Of a stretch of DNA of 46,840 nucleotides, positions 25,541 to 34,452 are shown one piece after another. Position 1 is the first letter of the stretch; each line of letters opens with the position of its first letter. This stretch comes from Rhizobium sp. FKY42 (lineage in GTDB: Bacteria > Pseudomonadota > Alphaproteobacteria > Rhizobiales > Rhizobiaceae). The translations under genes and the position numbers were made by a program. The DNA lies in NCBI RefSeq assembly GCF_005222835.1, contig NZ_STGA01000024.1:1-46840 (forward strand), written 5' to 3'. A model generated the notes under the pieces. The model was given only the letters and a program-made list of their open reading frames with translations, searched no databases and had not been told where the DNA came from.

Positions 25541-26746
25541 TCAAACCCGTTCGATGATCGTGGAAATTCCCTGACCGACACCGATGCACATCGTTGAAAG
25601 CGCATAGCGCCCGCTGATTTCATGCAGTTCGATGGCGGCTGTACCCACGATGCGGGCTCCGGACATGCCGAGCGGATGTCCGAGCGCGATAGCTCCGCCA
25701 TTGCGGTTGACGCGTGCATCGTCGTCCGCGATGCCCAGATCACGAAGGGTCGCCAGACCTTGGCTGGCGAAGGCCTCGTTGAGCTCGATGACGTCCATCT
25801 GCTGTTGCGTCAGGCCAAGGCGCGCGAGGAGCTTTGCGGAGGCCGGTGCCGGGCCGAAGCCCATGATGCGCGGCGGAACGCCAGCGGTACCACCGCCGAC
25901 AATTCGGGCAATCGGTCGCAGACCATATTTCTTGATCGCCGCTTCAGACGCGATGATCAGCGCCGCCGCCCCATCGTTCACACCAGAGGCATTGCCTGCC
26001 GTGACAGTGCCGCCTTCCTTCTTGAACGGCGTCGGAAGTTTTGCCAGCGTTTCAATCGTCGTTGCGCGGGGATGTTCGTCCTTTGCAACGATCACCGGAT
26101 CACCCTTGCGCTGCGGGATGATGACCGGCGTGATCTCCTTTGCCAGACGCCCATTGCCTTGCGCCTCTGCAGCCTTGTTCTGGCTGCGCACGGCAAACGC
26201 GTCCTGATCCTCGCGACTGACATTGAAGTCTGCGGCAACATTCTCACCCGTTTCCGGCATGGAATCGACGCCATACTGCTTCTTCATCAACGGGTTCACG
26301 AAGCGCCAGCCAATGGTCGTATCGTAAATCTCCGCGTTTCGGGAAAAGGCGGTATCCGCCTTGGGCATGACGAACGGGGCGCGGCTCATGCTCTCGACGC
26401 CGCCAGCTATCATCAACTCGGCCTCGCCGGACTTGATGGCTCGGGCAACGGTGATCACCGCATCCATGCCTGAGCCACAGAGGCGGTTGATCGTTGTGCC
26501 CGTTACGCTGACCGGAAGACCGGCAAGGAGAAGCGACATGCGGGCGACATTGCGATTGTCTTCGCCCGCCTGATTGGCGCAGCCGAAAATGACGTCATCC
26601 ACCGCTTCCCAATCGACGGAGGGGTTGCGTTCCATCAGGGCCTTCAGCGGCACTGCGCCGAGATCATCCGCGCGGACCGCGGAAAGAGAGCCACCAAAGC
26701 GCCCGATAGGCGTGCGAATGTAATCGCAGATAAAAGCGTCGGTCAC
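25541..26746 (-). CDS. pcaF: 3-oxoadipyl-CoA thiolase
   Basis: A 401-aa thiolase that cleaves beta-ketoadipyl-CoA with CoA to succinyl-CoA and acetyl-CoA, the last step of the pathway. The catalytic residues are Cys90 (RLCGSGMDAV), His357 (GGAIALGHPLGMSGAR) and Cys387 (CIGVGQG). NAGEDNRNVAR-type wording (CANQAGEDNRNVARMSLLLA) is characteristic of PcaF/PaaJ thiolases. It follows pcaJ by 11 bases in pcaIJF. Confidence 0.93.
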   Translation of the reverse strand: MTDAFICDYIRTPIGRFGGSLSAVRADDLGAVPLKALMERNPSVDWEAVDDVIFGCANQAGEDNRNVARMSLLLAGLPVSVTGTTINRLCGSGMDAVITVARAIKSGEAELMIAGGVESMSRAPFVMPKADTAFSRNAEIYDTTIGWRFVNPLMKKQYGVDSMPETGENVAADFNVSREDQDAFAVRSQNKAAEAQGNGRLAKEITPVIIPQRKGDPVIVAKDEHPRATTIETLAKLPTPFKKEGGTVTAGNASGVNDGAAALIIASEAAIKKYGLRPIARIVGGGTAGVPPRIMGFGPAPASAKLLARLGLTQQQMDVIELNEAFASQGLATLRDLGIADDDARVNRNGGAIALGHPLGMSGARIVGTAAIELHEISGRYALSTMCIGVGQGISTIIERV

Positions 26747-26757
26747 TAGCCTGCTCC

Positions 26758-27447
26758 TTAAACTTGCGGGACGATGAGGTCTGCCACAGGGCCATCCGTA
26801 TGGAGCGGTGCTCCTGTCATGGCCTGAAGCTCATCCATCGTCATGTCGGCCAGCTTTTCGCGAACGACAAAGTGGCCATCTTTCACGTCGATCACCGCAT
26901 GGCTGGTATAGATCCGCGTGATGCAGCCGACGCCGGTGAGCGGAAAAGTGCACTTGTCGACCAGCTTTGGCTTGCCGTCTTTCGTGACATGTTCGGTAAT
27001 GACGAAAACCTGCTTGGCGCCGTGCACGAGATCCATGGCCCCGCCTACGGCCGGAACACCCTTGGACCCGACACGCCAGTTTGCGAGATCACCATTCTGG
27101 GCGACCTGATAGGCGCCGAGGATGGCGACATCCAGATGTCCACCCCGCACCATGGCGAAACTGTCCGCGTGGTGGAAAAAGGCTGCACCCGGCTTCAGCG
27201 TCACTGCTTTCTTGCCAGCGTTGATGAGATCCCAGTCTTCCTCACCGGCAGCAGGGGCTTCGCCAAAGTTGAGAATGCCGTTCTCTGTGTGAAAGATCGC
27301 TTCGCGTCCGGGCGGCTGGAAACGGGCAACCATTTCCGGAAAGCCGATGCCGAGGTTTACATAGGCGCCGTCTTCGATGTCTTGTGCGGCACGCCATGCA
27401 ATTTGCGCGTTGGAAAGCTTTATGTCTTCGCGTGTATCGAGGGTCAT
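26758..27447 (-). CDS. pcaJ: 3-oxoadipate CoA-transferase subunit B
   Basis: A 229-aa subunit carrying the catalytic glutamate in HTENGILNFG. Other landmarks are NLGIGFPEMVARF, GGHLDVAILGAYQV, GAMDLVHGAKQVFVITEH and CITRIYTSHAVIDV. With PcaI it moves CoA from succinyl-CoA to beta-ketoadipate. ATG 27447 overlaps the pcaI stop (ATGA), so the frame extending to 27612 is not the real start. Confidence 0.94.
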   Translation of the reverse strand: MTLDTREDIKLSNAQIAWRAAQDIEDGAYVNLGIGFPEMVARFQPPGREAIFHTENGILNFGEAPAAGEEDWDLINAGKKAVTLKPGAAFFHHADSFAMVRGGHLDVAILGAYQVAQNGDLANWRVGSKGVPAVGGAMDLVHGAKQVFVITEHVTKDGKPKLVDKCTFPLTGVGCITRIYTSHAVIDVKDGHFVVREKLADMTMDELQAMTGAPLHTDGPVADLIVPQV

Positions 27448-28151
27448 GCGTATGCAACTCCAGCGCGGATCAGAACTTCTTCCTGTTGCGGGTCGGCTAT
27501 TTCCACGACGCCGTTGACGAAGATGCCCGGTGTGACGACCTGTTCCGGATTGATGCCGCCTGCTTCCACAATTTTGGACACCTGAGCGATCGTCGTCCTG
27601 GCTGCCATGCACATCAGGGGATTAAAGTTTCGTCCTGCCTTGTTGTAGGTCAGGTTGCCGTGAACATCGCCGAGTTCCGCTTTCACGATCGCAAAATCGG
27701 CCTTCAGCCAGCGCTCCTGCACATAGTGACGTCCTTCGAATTCCGCGATCACCTTGCCGTCGGCCAGTTCGGTGCCGTAACCCGTGGGGGTGTAGAAAGC
27801 TGGGATGCCTGCGCCACCAGCGCGGATTCGCTCTGCAAGGGTCCCCTGCGGCACCAGCTCGAGCTCGATCTCGCCTGCGAGATATCGATCTGTGAAGGCG
27901 CGCGGATCGGAGGAACGCGGGAACGAGCAGATCATCTTCTTGACCATGCCCGCATCAATCATCGCGGCGATGCCGATCCGTCCATTGCCTGCATTGTTGT
28001 TGATGACGGTCAGGTTCTTCGGACCGTGGTCAATCAGCGCGTGAATGAGTTCGATCGGCGCGCCAGAACCACCAAAACCGCCGATCATGACGGTTGCGCC
28101 ATCCGTTATCTTGGAGACGGCTTCCGCCGCGCTCCGAATTGACTTGTCCAT
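27444..28151 (-). CDS. pcaI: 3-oxoadipate CoA-transferase subunit A
   Basis: A 235-aa subunit of the two-subunit class I CoA-transferase. The CoA-binding motif is MIGGFGGSGAPIELIHALID, with FYTPTGYGTELADGK and AELGDVHGNLTYNKAGRNFN further on. It is the first gene of pcaIJF, reading from the symmetric pcaR-pcaI promoter region. Confidence 0.93.
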   Translation of the reverse strand: MDKSIRSAAEAVSKITDGATVMIGGFGGSGAPIELIHALIDHGPKNLTVINNNAGNGRIGIAAMIDAGMVKKMICSFPRSSDPRAFTDRYLAGEIELELVPQGTLAERIRAGGAGIPAFYTPTGYGTELADGKVIAEFEGRHYVQERWLKADFAIVKAELGDVHGNLTYNKAGRNFNPLMCMAARTTIAQVSKIVEAGGINPEQVVTPGIFVNGVVEIADPQQEEVLIRAGVAYA

Positions 28152-28208
28152 ATTGAGAGACTCCCAATGCTCCTCTTCGCGGCGCAGTAAGCGCCATTAG
28201 CCAGCAGG

Positions 28209-28267
28209 CGTCAAACTATTTGTGCGTTATTTGACATTTGTGCGAATATCGCACACATAGTTTGACG
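28209..28267. promoter_or_regulatory. Symmetric PcaR operator region between pcaI and pcaR
   Basis: The inner palindrome TGTGCGAATATCGCACA (28239-28255) has perfect 7-bp arms and closely resembles the GTTCGATAATCGCAC-type PcaR site that I recall from Pseudomonas. A related half-site TGTGCG lies 18 bp to the left (28221). Around them an 18-bp inverted repeat, 28209-28226 and 28250-28267, matches at 17 of 18 positions and places a TTTGACG box facing outward on each side. TTGACA at 28231-28236 lies inside. PcaR very likely controls both directions here. Confidence 0.7.
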
Positions 28268-28289
28268 ATATGAGCAGAGGAGTATGGCT

Positions 28290-29045
28290 GTGGCTGATAC
28301 GGACTTGATGGGGGGCTTCGCCAAAGGCCTGCGCGTGATTGAGGCGTTTGGCGAAAATACACCCAAGCTTTCCATAGCTGACGTTTCGAAGATCACGGCG
28401 CTCGACCGTGCAACCGCACGACGCTGCCTGCTCACATTGTCGGAGCTCGGCTATGCCGATTATGACGGTAAGTTCTTCAGTCTGACGCCGCGAATTCTGC
28501 GGCTTGGCCACGCCTATTTGTCAGCAACGCCTATGCCCAATATCGTGCAGCCGTTTCTCGACAGGCTTTCAGAAGAGGTTGGTCAAAGCGCGTCCGTCAG
28601 CGTTCTGGACGGCTGGGAGGTGGTCTATATTGCTCGTGCATCCCAGAGGCGGGTCATGTCCATCAACCTGACAGCAGGCAGCAGGCTCCCGGCCTTTTGC
28701 GCCTCCATGGGTCGTGTTCTGCTGGCGGCAATGCCGCCGGATCAGTCCAGAGCTCTGCTGGAGCAATGTCCCAAGACGAAGAACACGCCACACACGATGA
28801 CGGATATCGACGAGATCATTGCCGAGCTTCAGAGAGTACGGGGTCAGGGATATGCGGTGATCAACCAGGAACTGGAGCTGGGCCTGTGTTCTCTCGCGGT
28901 GCCGCTTCACGATGCGAAGGGCAGGGTGGTCGCGGCCGTCAACATTGGGGCGCCTGCAGCGCAAATCGCGGCGGATGAGATGGCAGACCGCTTCCTTCGT
29001 CCCCTGCAAAGGATCGCCGCAGAACTGCGTCCGATGCTGCGATAA
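28290..29045 (+). CDS. pcaR: IclR-family regulator of pcaIJF
   Basis: About 251 aa. The N-terminal IclR winged HTH reads KGLRVIEAFGENTPKLSIAD, then VSKITALDRATARRCLLTLS. The C-terminal effector domain has VSVLDGWEVVYIARA and PAFCASMGRVLLAAMPP, ending with SLAVPLHDAKGRVVAAVNIG. It is divergent from pcaIJF, which marks it as PcaR; beta-ketoadipate is the usual inducer. AGAGGAG at 28276-28282 leaves only one base before ATG 28284 but seven before the in-frame GTG 28290, so GTG is the better start. The two differ by only two residues. Confidence 0.9.
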   Translation: MADTDLMGGFAKGLRVIEAFGENTPKLSIADVSKITALDRATARRCLLTLSELGYADYDGKFFSLTPRILRLGHAYLSATPMPNIVQPFLDRLSEEVGQSASVSVLDGWEVVYIARASQRRVMSINLTAGSRLPAFCASMGRVLLAAMPPDQSRALLEQCPKTKNTPHTMTDIDEIIAELQRVRGQGYAVINQELELGLCSLAVPLHDAKGRVVAAVNIGAPAAQIAADEMADRFLRPLQRIAAELRPMLR

Positions 29046-29113
29046 GACTTTGAATTCGTATTGCGGGCGGCTTATGAATTGACAGACCTCAAAACGTTAG
29101 CTGCGGAGCATTC

Positions 29114-30478
29114 ATGTCCAGATATCCTACCGTCGTCGAAACCGCCGAGGCCCTGGATCGTGGGACGGCATCCTCAGGCACGTTGACCAATGACACACTC
29201 GCGCGGATGGATGATCCGGCAGGCGAAGGCGCACGGGTCTACGTGCGCCGTAATGATCAGCGCGCCGTGAAGTTGGCCGAAACCTCTGACGTACTGAGGG
29301 GTGTTGGCATAAAACGATCACCGCTTGAGGGTGTGCCGATATCGGTCAAGGATCTTTTCGACATTGCAGGCGAAACGACGCTTGCAGGCAGCATCGCGCT
29401 TCAAGACGCACCCGCAGCGCTTGAAAATGCGCCAGTTGTACAGCGTCTTATTGCTGCCGGTGCGGTGATCACTGGTACGACAAACATGAGCGAATTTGCC
29501 TTTTCAGGCATAGGCATCAATCCACACTACGGCACGCCGCGCAATCCATATGACCGGAACACGGGGCGGGTACCCGGTGGCTCCTCGTCCGGTGCCGCGA
29601 TTTCTGTGGCCGATGGAATGGCCATCGCGGCAATCGGAACGGATACAGGCGGCTCTATCCGGATTCCATCCGCACTGTGCGGACTGACCGGGTTCAAGCC
29701 CACCGCGCGCCGGGTTTCTGCCCAAGGTGTGGTGCCGCTTTCGACTTCTCTCGATTCGATAGGGCCCTTGGCGGCCAGTGTCACCTGCTGTGCCATCATT
29801 GACAGTATCATTTCCGGAGACGGCCTGGACGTTCCGCTGGAGGCCCCGATCAAGGGTCTACGTCTGGCTGTTCCACAGGCGATAGTTCTGTCGGACATGG
29901 ACGAAACCGTTGCGAGAGCCTTCTCCAGAACGCTGGATCTACTGTCCAATGCAGGTGCGATCATCAGCGAAATTGGCCTGGAAGAGTTTTCCGAAGTTGC
30001 CGATATATATGCGCGCGGTAACATGGTTGCGGCGGAGGCTTTTGCGTGGCACCGCGATCTTCTTGCCCGAGCGAGTGCCAACTATGACCCCCGCGTCAAG
30101 CTGCGGATTACCCGCGGAGGCGAAGTGAGCGCCGCTGATTACATTCGCACTTTAGAAACACGTGCTGCGTGGAAGCGCCGTGTATTCCAGAAAGTTTACG
30201 GCTTCGATGCGATGATCATGCCGACGGTGCCCGTCATTGCCCCGGCGATCCAGCCGCTCATCGATGACGATGCGAAGTTCTTTGCAGCCAACAGTCTCGT
30301 TCTGCGTAATCCAACGATGATCAATTTCCTCGATGGATGCGCACTTTCCGTTCCGATGCATAACAGCGATGAGGCGCCCTCGGGTCTTATGATCGCGGGA
30401 ACGGAGATGCGTGACCGCGAGATCCTCTCGGTCGGTCTCGCCATCGAACACGTGTTACAGCAGGCCACCAATAGCTGA
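29114..30478 (+). CDS. Amidase-signature family hydrolase
   Basis: A 454-aa amidase-signature enzyme. The Ser-cisSer-Lys triad is visible: Lys79 in SVKDLFD, the cis-Ser in GGSSSGAA (about 158) and the nucleophile Ser181 in GTDTGGSIRIPSALCG. Family members hydrolyse amides of aryl or alkyl acids and occasionally act as GatA. Here the length and lack of gatB/C neighbours argue for a catabolic amidase. It lies 68 bases after pcaR on the same strand, so release of an aromatic acid from an amide is plausible but unproven. The stop abuts the stop of the convergent DUF2264 gene. Confidence 0.85.
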   Translation: MSRYPTVVETAEALDRGTASSGTLTNDTLARMDDPAGEGARVYVRRNDQRAVKLAETSDVLRGVGIKRSPLEGVPISVKDLFDIAGETTLAGSIALQDAPAALENAPVVQRLIAAGAVITGTTNMSEFAFSGIGINPHYGTPRNPYDRNTGRVPGGSSSGAAISVADGMAIAAIGTDTGGSIRIPSALCGLTGFKPTARRVSAQGVVPLSTSLDSIGPLAASVTCCAIIDSIISGDGLDVPLEAPIKGLRLAVPQAIVLSDMDETVARAFSRTLDLLSNAGAIISEIGLEEFSEVADIYARGNMVAAEAFAWHRDLLARASANYDPRVKLRITRGGEVSAADYIRTLETRAAWKRRVFQKVYGFDAMIMPTVPVIAPAIQPLIDDDAKFFAANSLVLRNPTMINFLDGCALSVPMHNSDEAPSGLMIAGTEMRDREILSVGLAIEHVLQQATNS

Positions 30479-32326
30479 TCAGAGGTCAAAGGCCGCGATC
30501 TTTCTGCCTTTGTCCCTAATCAGCTGTTTGAGTTGCTTAATAGTCGGCATTGCTGGCGGATGGGTCAGATATTCTGTCTTCCAGGCATGGTTGGGCGAAG
30601 CTACGATTGCCGAGCCAAGAATTGAGGTGCCCGCCGGGACACTTGCACGCAGTTGCGGCACCAGTGTGCGCGCCCAGATCAGATTGGTATTGGCAATGGC
30701 CAGCTGTGCCTTGCCCGCCCGCTTGATGGACGAACCGCAATCGACGATCAAGCTTGTATCGGTCTGGCCATACCAGATGCTTGAGTTCTCCGTCTCGACC
30801 ATTGTATCGCGGTTGAAATTGGCGCGCTCAATCGGGAAACCACCCTCTGCCGTAAAGAGCTTGCGTGGCGTTGTCAGGCGGTGCACTCGCAGATGCCACG
30901 GGTTGCGCGGAATGAGCCAGGTCTCGACCTCGACATCGCTCCATGGTTTCCAACGCGAATAAAGCACATCCTCAGCAATGAGCGCGTCTTCCAAGGTTGC
31001 CCGCATGCGGAAATGCACGCCGTCGTCTGACAGGCCGAGCATATTGTCAAAACTCGCCGCATCGAAATGCCTGTCGTTGGCTTCGATGTTGAAGCCGTAG
31101 CGGGTGGAATAGGCGAACTTCGAATATTTCTCGTTCGAGCCGCGCATCTTGTCATGCTCCTGGCCGGTTGCCAGAACCACGATATTGTCTGGTTGATGCA
31201 TGGCTACCATGCCGGGCTTTTCCAGCGCCACGACATCATTGCAGGCTGGGGCTTTCTCCTCTGTTGCGGACCAGAAGGGATGATTGTCCGCCAGAGCCAG
31301 AGGCAGAAAGAACTTGAGTGCCCAGTAGGGTGAGCAGGCGGAGTTATAGCTCTCACTCATCAACAGGTTCGGATAGCCGTAACCGACCGACAGAATGCCA
31401 TCGCGATCTGCGATTGGAAGCTCCGACCACCAGCGAAGGTGACGAAGGTAATAGCCTTTGATCTGGCCCCAGGGCAGGGCTTCGATATTTGCAAAGGCGA
31501 GCGCGCCCCAGAAGCCGCCTTGCGCAAAGCGATAGGTCTGGCTTCGGCCAAAGGCGAGCGCGGAACCATCAGGTCCGAACCAGTGTCGAATATCCTGCGT
31601 AAACCGTTCTGCACGCTCTCTGATACGAGCTTTCCGCTCGTCATCGTCCTTGGCGAGAGCAGCATAAATGAGACCGTAATAGTGCATGGCAAAGGGGATA
31701 TAGTGGTCGACCCGACGTACCGGGCCATCTCGATACCAGCCATCGCCGATGTCGAAGGCTTCCAACTCTTTGAGATAGGCTTCGGTCTTCGCGGCGTCGA
31801 AGCGAATGCCGATGCGCTCAAGTCCAAGGTCAACCAGCACACGGAAGAATTTCCAGTTATTGTCGACATATTCGCGCTCGCGCGCCTTCAGCAGATAATT
31901 CGAAACGATGTCTTTGCCGCGCTTGTCCAACGGTTCCCAAAGATACTGCGGCACAAGCGCCAAGCCAAAGCCGATGGCGGCAAGTTCAACGAGCCTTTGA
32001 TTTCGATCGGAGACGTCACCCCAATATTCGGGGTGATCCGGGTCCATACCGTTGACGAGGCCGCGCCGGTAGAGATCCCATTGGGCGAATTCCCCTCCAC
32101 CTGCCGCAAAGGGCACGATGCCCCAAAGCGGGCGCGCAAAGCCTTCGAGGTCTGCCGCTGGGTGATCGAAGATGGCGCCTGCTGCACTTAAGGTGACGCG
32201 CGCGCCGCCTTCCGAGAAGTAGGGCAAGAGCGGCTCGAAGAGGTCGATCAGTGCCTTTGCCACATCCTGGCGTGTTTGAAGGGGATTGCCATGGAGCGGA
32301 TTGGCGCGAAGCAAGGGATGAGGCAC
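30479..32326 (-). CDS. DUF2264-family protein, probable glycan-active enzyme
   Basis: A 615-aa protein with no signal peptide or membrane segment, hence cytoplasmic. Its N-terminal two thirds look like an alpha-helical toroid (FARPLWGIVPFAAGGGEFAQ, PEYWGDVSDRNQRLVELAAI), followed by a beta-rich C-terminal domain. This is the DUF2264 arrangement. Some members have, as I recall with limited certainty, been assigned as glycoside hydrolases acting on uronic-acid glycans. It is the last gene of the minus-strand sugar-transport cluster, separated from the sugar-binding protein by a strong stem-loop. Start GTG 32326 has no clear ribosome-binding site and is uncertain. Confidence 0.75.
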   Translation of the reverse strand: MPHPLLRANPLHGNPLQTRQDVAKALIDLFEPLLPYFSEGGARVTLSAAGAIFDHPAADLEGFARPLWGIVPFAAGGGEFAQWDLYRRGLVNGMDPDHPEYWGDVSDRNQRLVELAAIGFGLALVPQYLWEPLDKRGKDIVSNYLLKAREREYVDNNWKFFRVLVDLGLERIGIRFDAAKTEAYLKELEAFDIGDGWYRDGPVRRVDHYIPFAMHYYGLIYAALAKDDDERKARIRERAERFTQDIRHWFGPDGSALAFGRSQTYRFAQGGFWGALAFANIEALPWGQIKGYYLRHLRWWSELPIADRDGILSVGYGYPNLLMSESYNSACSPYWALKFFLPLALADNHPFWSATEEKAPACNDVVALEKPGMVAMHQPDNIVVLATGQEHDKMRGSNEKYSKFAYSTRYGFNIEANDRHFDAASFDNMLGLSDDGVHFRMRATLEDALIAEDVLYSRWKPWSDVEVETWLIPRNPWHLRVHRLTTPRKLFTAEGGFPIERANFNRDTMVETENSSIWYGQTDTSLIVDCGSSIKRAGKAQLAIANTNLIWARTLVPQLRASVPAGTSILGSAIVASPNHAWKTEYLTHPPAMPTIKQLKQLIRDKGRKIAAFDL

Positions 32327-32355
32327 GGCGAGAATTCCAGTCTGCGATTAATTTA

Positions 32356-32384
32356 CCGGCCGCGGAGAATTGCTCCGCGGCCGG
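32356..32384 (-). terminator. Strong stem-loop between the sugar-binding-protein and DUF2264 genes
   Basis: CCGGCCGCGGAG, a 5-base loop, CTCCGCGGCCGG: a perfect 12-bp GC stem followed on the minus strand by TAAATTAAT. It lies within the operon, so it is likely a partial terminator or 3'-end stabiliser that keeps the binding-protein mRNA abundant relative to DUF2264. Confidence 0.75.
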
Positions 32385-32397
32385 GTTTGAGCGGACC

Positions 32398-33675
32398 TTA
32401 CTTGATGGCCTTCACGCCTTCGTTCATTTCCTTGATACCGTCGGCGATCGACATGTTGTCGGTCATGATTGCATCATGGGCGCGGTTCAGGACCACTTCG
32501 ATCTTGGCCGCATTCGGGTTGACCGCCATTTCGAGATAGGATTTGCCGGACTGCAGCGCATCCTTGCTATTCTGGTCCTGCGGGAAGCCGGGAAGCGATG
32601 TGATCTTGGCTGCAACGTCGCCGTTACGCATGGCGGGCAGAGTGCCGGTCGATGCAACAATCGCAGAGCCTTCCGCCCCGGTGACGAATTTGATGAAGGC
32701 CAGAGCCTCCTTCTGGTGATCCGAGTTCTTGTTGACGGAGAGGCCTGAGATCTGCGCAGCCGTCGTGCCGGCTGCAACGCCTTCGGGATGCGGGAACTTG
32801 ACGATACCCCAGTTCTTGGCTTTGGACTCACCGGACTTCACCTTGGCAATCTGCGTACCTATGAACCAGGTGCCCATGGGCAGCATGCCTACGGTGCCGT
32901 TGAAGAACAGGGCCGAATAGTGCGTGTTGGAGGTCTTCAACTGCGCATAGGACGGTACGGCTCCAGCCTTCTGCAGTGCCAGCGCGCGTTCATACCAAGG
33001 CTTCAGGAACTCGTATTCGCCGCCGGTTACGGTGTGCTTTCCATCCTGAATGCCAGGCAGCTGTACCGTCGAACGCCAGGTGTGCAGAAGCGCGCCATAG
33101 GTCTTGTTGACGCCCATGCCGCCTGTAAGCTTCACAGCTGTCTCGTCGAACTGCTTCCAAGTCCAGTCATTGGTCGGATAGGGAACGCCTGCCTTATCGA
33201 AGATGTCCTTGTTGTAGTAGACAATCCAGAAATCCGAGCGGAACGGGATCGAATAGATCTTCCCATCGACCGTTAACTCCTGCAGCAAGCCACCGAAAGG
33301 TGCGGGATCAATCTTCTCATCCTTGATGAAGGCGCTGAGATCCGTGATGGTATTTGCCCGCACGAGGTTGGCGTAGCCGGGCACATCTTTGATAGTCACG
33401 ATGTCGAGGTCTTTGGAGCCGCCGGTCAACTGGGTTGACACCATCTGCGGATAATCCTGTGAACCGAGATCGATCGGCTCGACCTTGATGTTCGGGTTCT
33501 TCTGCTGGAACGCCTCGATCAATGGTTTGTAGTAGGCGACCTTGTCCCAGTCCCACAGCGCCCATTTCAGCGTCACCGGTGCGGATTGCGCAAGCGCTGT
33601 GCCTGCCAAAAGCGTTGCAAGCCCCAAGCCGGTGGCCGCAAGTTTCAATGTTCTCCCCAAATGTTCCAGAACCAT
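32398..33675 (-). CDS. ABC transporter sugar-binding protein (family 1)
   Basis: A 425-aa periplasmic binding protein with a Sec signal (LKLAATGLGLATLLAGTALA, cut near ALAQ). It has typical extracellular solute-binding family 1 wording: LKWALWDWDKVAYYKPLIEA, FQQKNPNIKVEPIDLGSQDY, DIVTIKDVPGYANLV, IPFRSDFWIVYYNKDIFDKA. It would deliver an oligosaccharide to the two permeases encoded upstream. ATG 33675 has GGAAGGAG 6 bases upstream; the open frame to 33807 would mask the signal peptide. Given the neighbouring GH88 enzyme, the ligand probably contains a uronic acid. Confidence 0.9.
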   Translation of the reverse strand: MVLEHLGRTLKLAATGLGLATLLAGTALAQSAPVTLKWALWDWDKVAYYKPLIEAFQQKNPNIKVEPIDLGSQDYPQMVSTQLTGGSKDLDIVTIKDVPGYANLVRANTITDLSAFIKDEKIDPAPFGGLLQELTVDGKIYSIPFRSDFWIVYYNKDIFDKAGVPYPTNDWTWKQFDETAVKLTGGMGVNKTYGALLHTWRSTVQLPGIQDGKHTVTGGEYEFLKPWYERALALQKAGAVPSYAQLKTSNTHYSALFFNGTVGMLPMGTWFIGTQIAKVKSGESKAKNWGIVKFPHPEGVAAGTTAAQISGLSVNKNSDHQKEALAFIKFVTGAEGSAIVASTGTLPAMRNGDVAAKITSLPGFPQDQNSKDALQSGKSYLEMAVNPNAAKIEVVLNRAHDAIMTDNMSIADGIKEMNEGVKAIK

Positions 33676-33733
33676 TCTGATCTCCTTCCCTGATCGTGTC
33701 TGGTTCAGGCGTTGCCTCTGCAACACCTGTATT

Positions 33734-34438
33734 TCATGAGCCAATCCCGTCTTTCGACAGGGCAAGCACGTGCATTGCGGCTCCATGTGCGCCAAAAACG
33801 ATGGCAAACATTCCGAGCGAAAAATTTAAGGCCGCAGGCATGAAGACCGAGACCGGGTAAAGCAGGATGTGAGCAAGCCAAAGTGCGCCGACGAACAGAA
33901 GCGCGCCGACGAGCGGCAGCGGCTTGAGCAGGATCGCAAGTGCCGAGAGACGGATCGTCGTCAAGACAGATCGGCTTTCGATGACGGAAATCACGATGAA
34001 CTGGCATGTCATCATCGCCACGAACAGTGTGACGAACAGGCTGACCGTCAGAGGCGCCGCATAGGTCAGGTCCGTTGTCGCGTAGGATGCGTAGGTCTGG
34101 ATCGCATAGGCGCACAGGCCCAGCACTGCGCCGGAGACGAAAGCCCAAACCGACGCTTTGAACCAATAAGCTCTTAGCGCATCCAGATAGTCCCGCAAAA
34201 GATAAACGTTTCTGTCTTCGACGAAGGCACGGGAAACACTGGCCATGGCGAAGATTGCCGCCGGTATCGTCACCACAAGAAGAGATGTCAGCAGGAACAG
34301 GATGTTCAGCTTCACAATCTCCCACCACTCGCGGCCGAAAATTTCTGCAAACAGAGCGAGGCCGGTGCGTTTCGGCGCATCTTTCGGGATGCCTGCACCT
34401 TCCTTCGTCCAATAATTTTGCAGCCATTGCACGGCCAT
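33734..34438 (-). CDS. YesL-family (DUF624) membrane protein
   Basis: A 234-aa integral membrane protein with about five helices (VKLNILFLLTSLLVVTIPAA, ASVWAFVSGAVLGLCAYAI, VSLFVTLFVAMMTCQFIVIS, PLVGALLFVGALWLAHILLY). YesL proteins accompany ABC importers for plant-wall oligosaccharides, such as the rhamnogalacturonan cluster of Bacillus, but their role is unknown. It sits between the ATPase and binding-protein genes, 14 bases after the ATPase stop. Confidence 0.82.
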   Translation of the reverse strand: MAVQWLQNYWTKEGAGIPKDAPKRTGLALFAEIFGREWWEIVKLNILFLLTSLLVVTIPAAIFAMASVSRAFVEDRNVYLLRDYLDALRAYWFKASVWAFVSGAVLGLCAYAIQTYASYATTDLTYAAPLTVSLFVTLFVAMMTCQFIVISVIESRSVLTTIRLSALAILLKPLPLVGALLFVGALWLAHILLYPVSVFMPAALNFSLGMFAIVFGAHGAAMHVLALSKDGIGS

Positions 34439-34452
34439 GGTTTTATCTGCTC

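Noticed and set aside
25622..26473. 283-residue frame antisense to pcaF
   Set aside because: Long only because of GC-biased codon structure; pcaF has all three catalytic residues in frame.
31439..32191. 250-residue frame antisense to the DUF2264 gene
   Set aside because: No homologous pattern; the DUF2264 frame is longer and in operon context.
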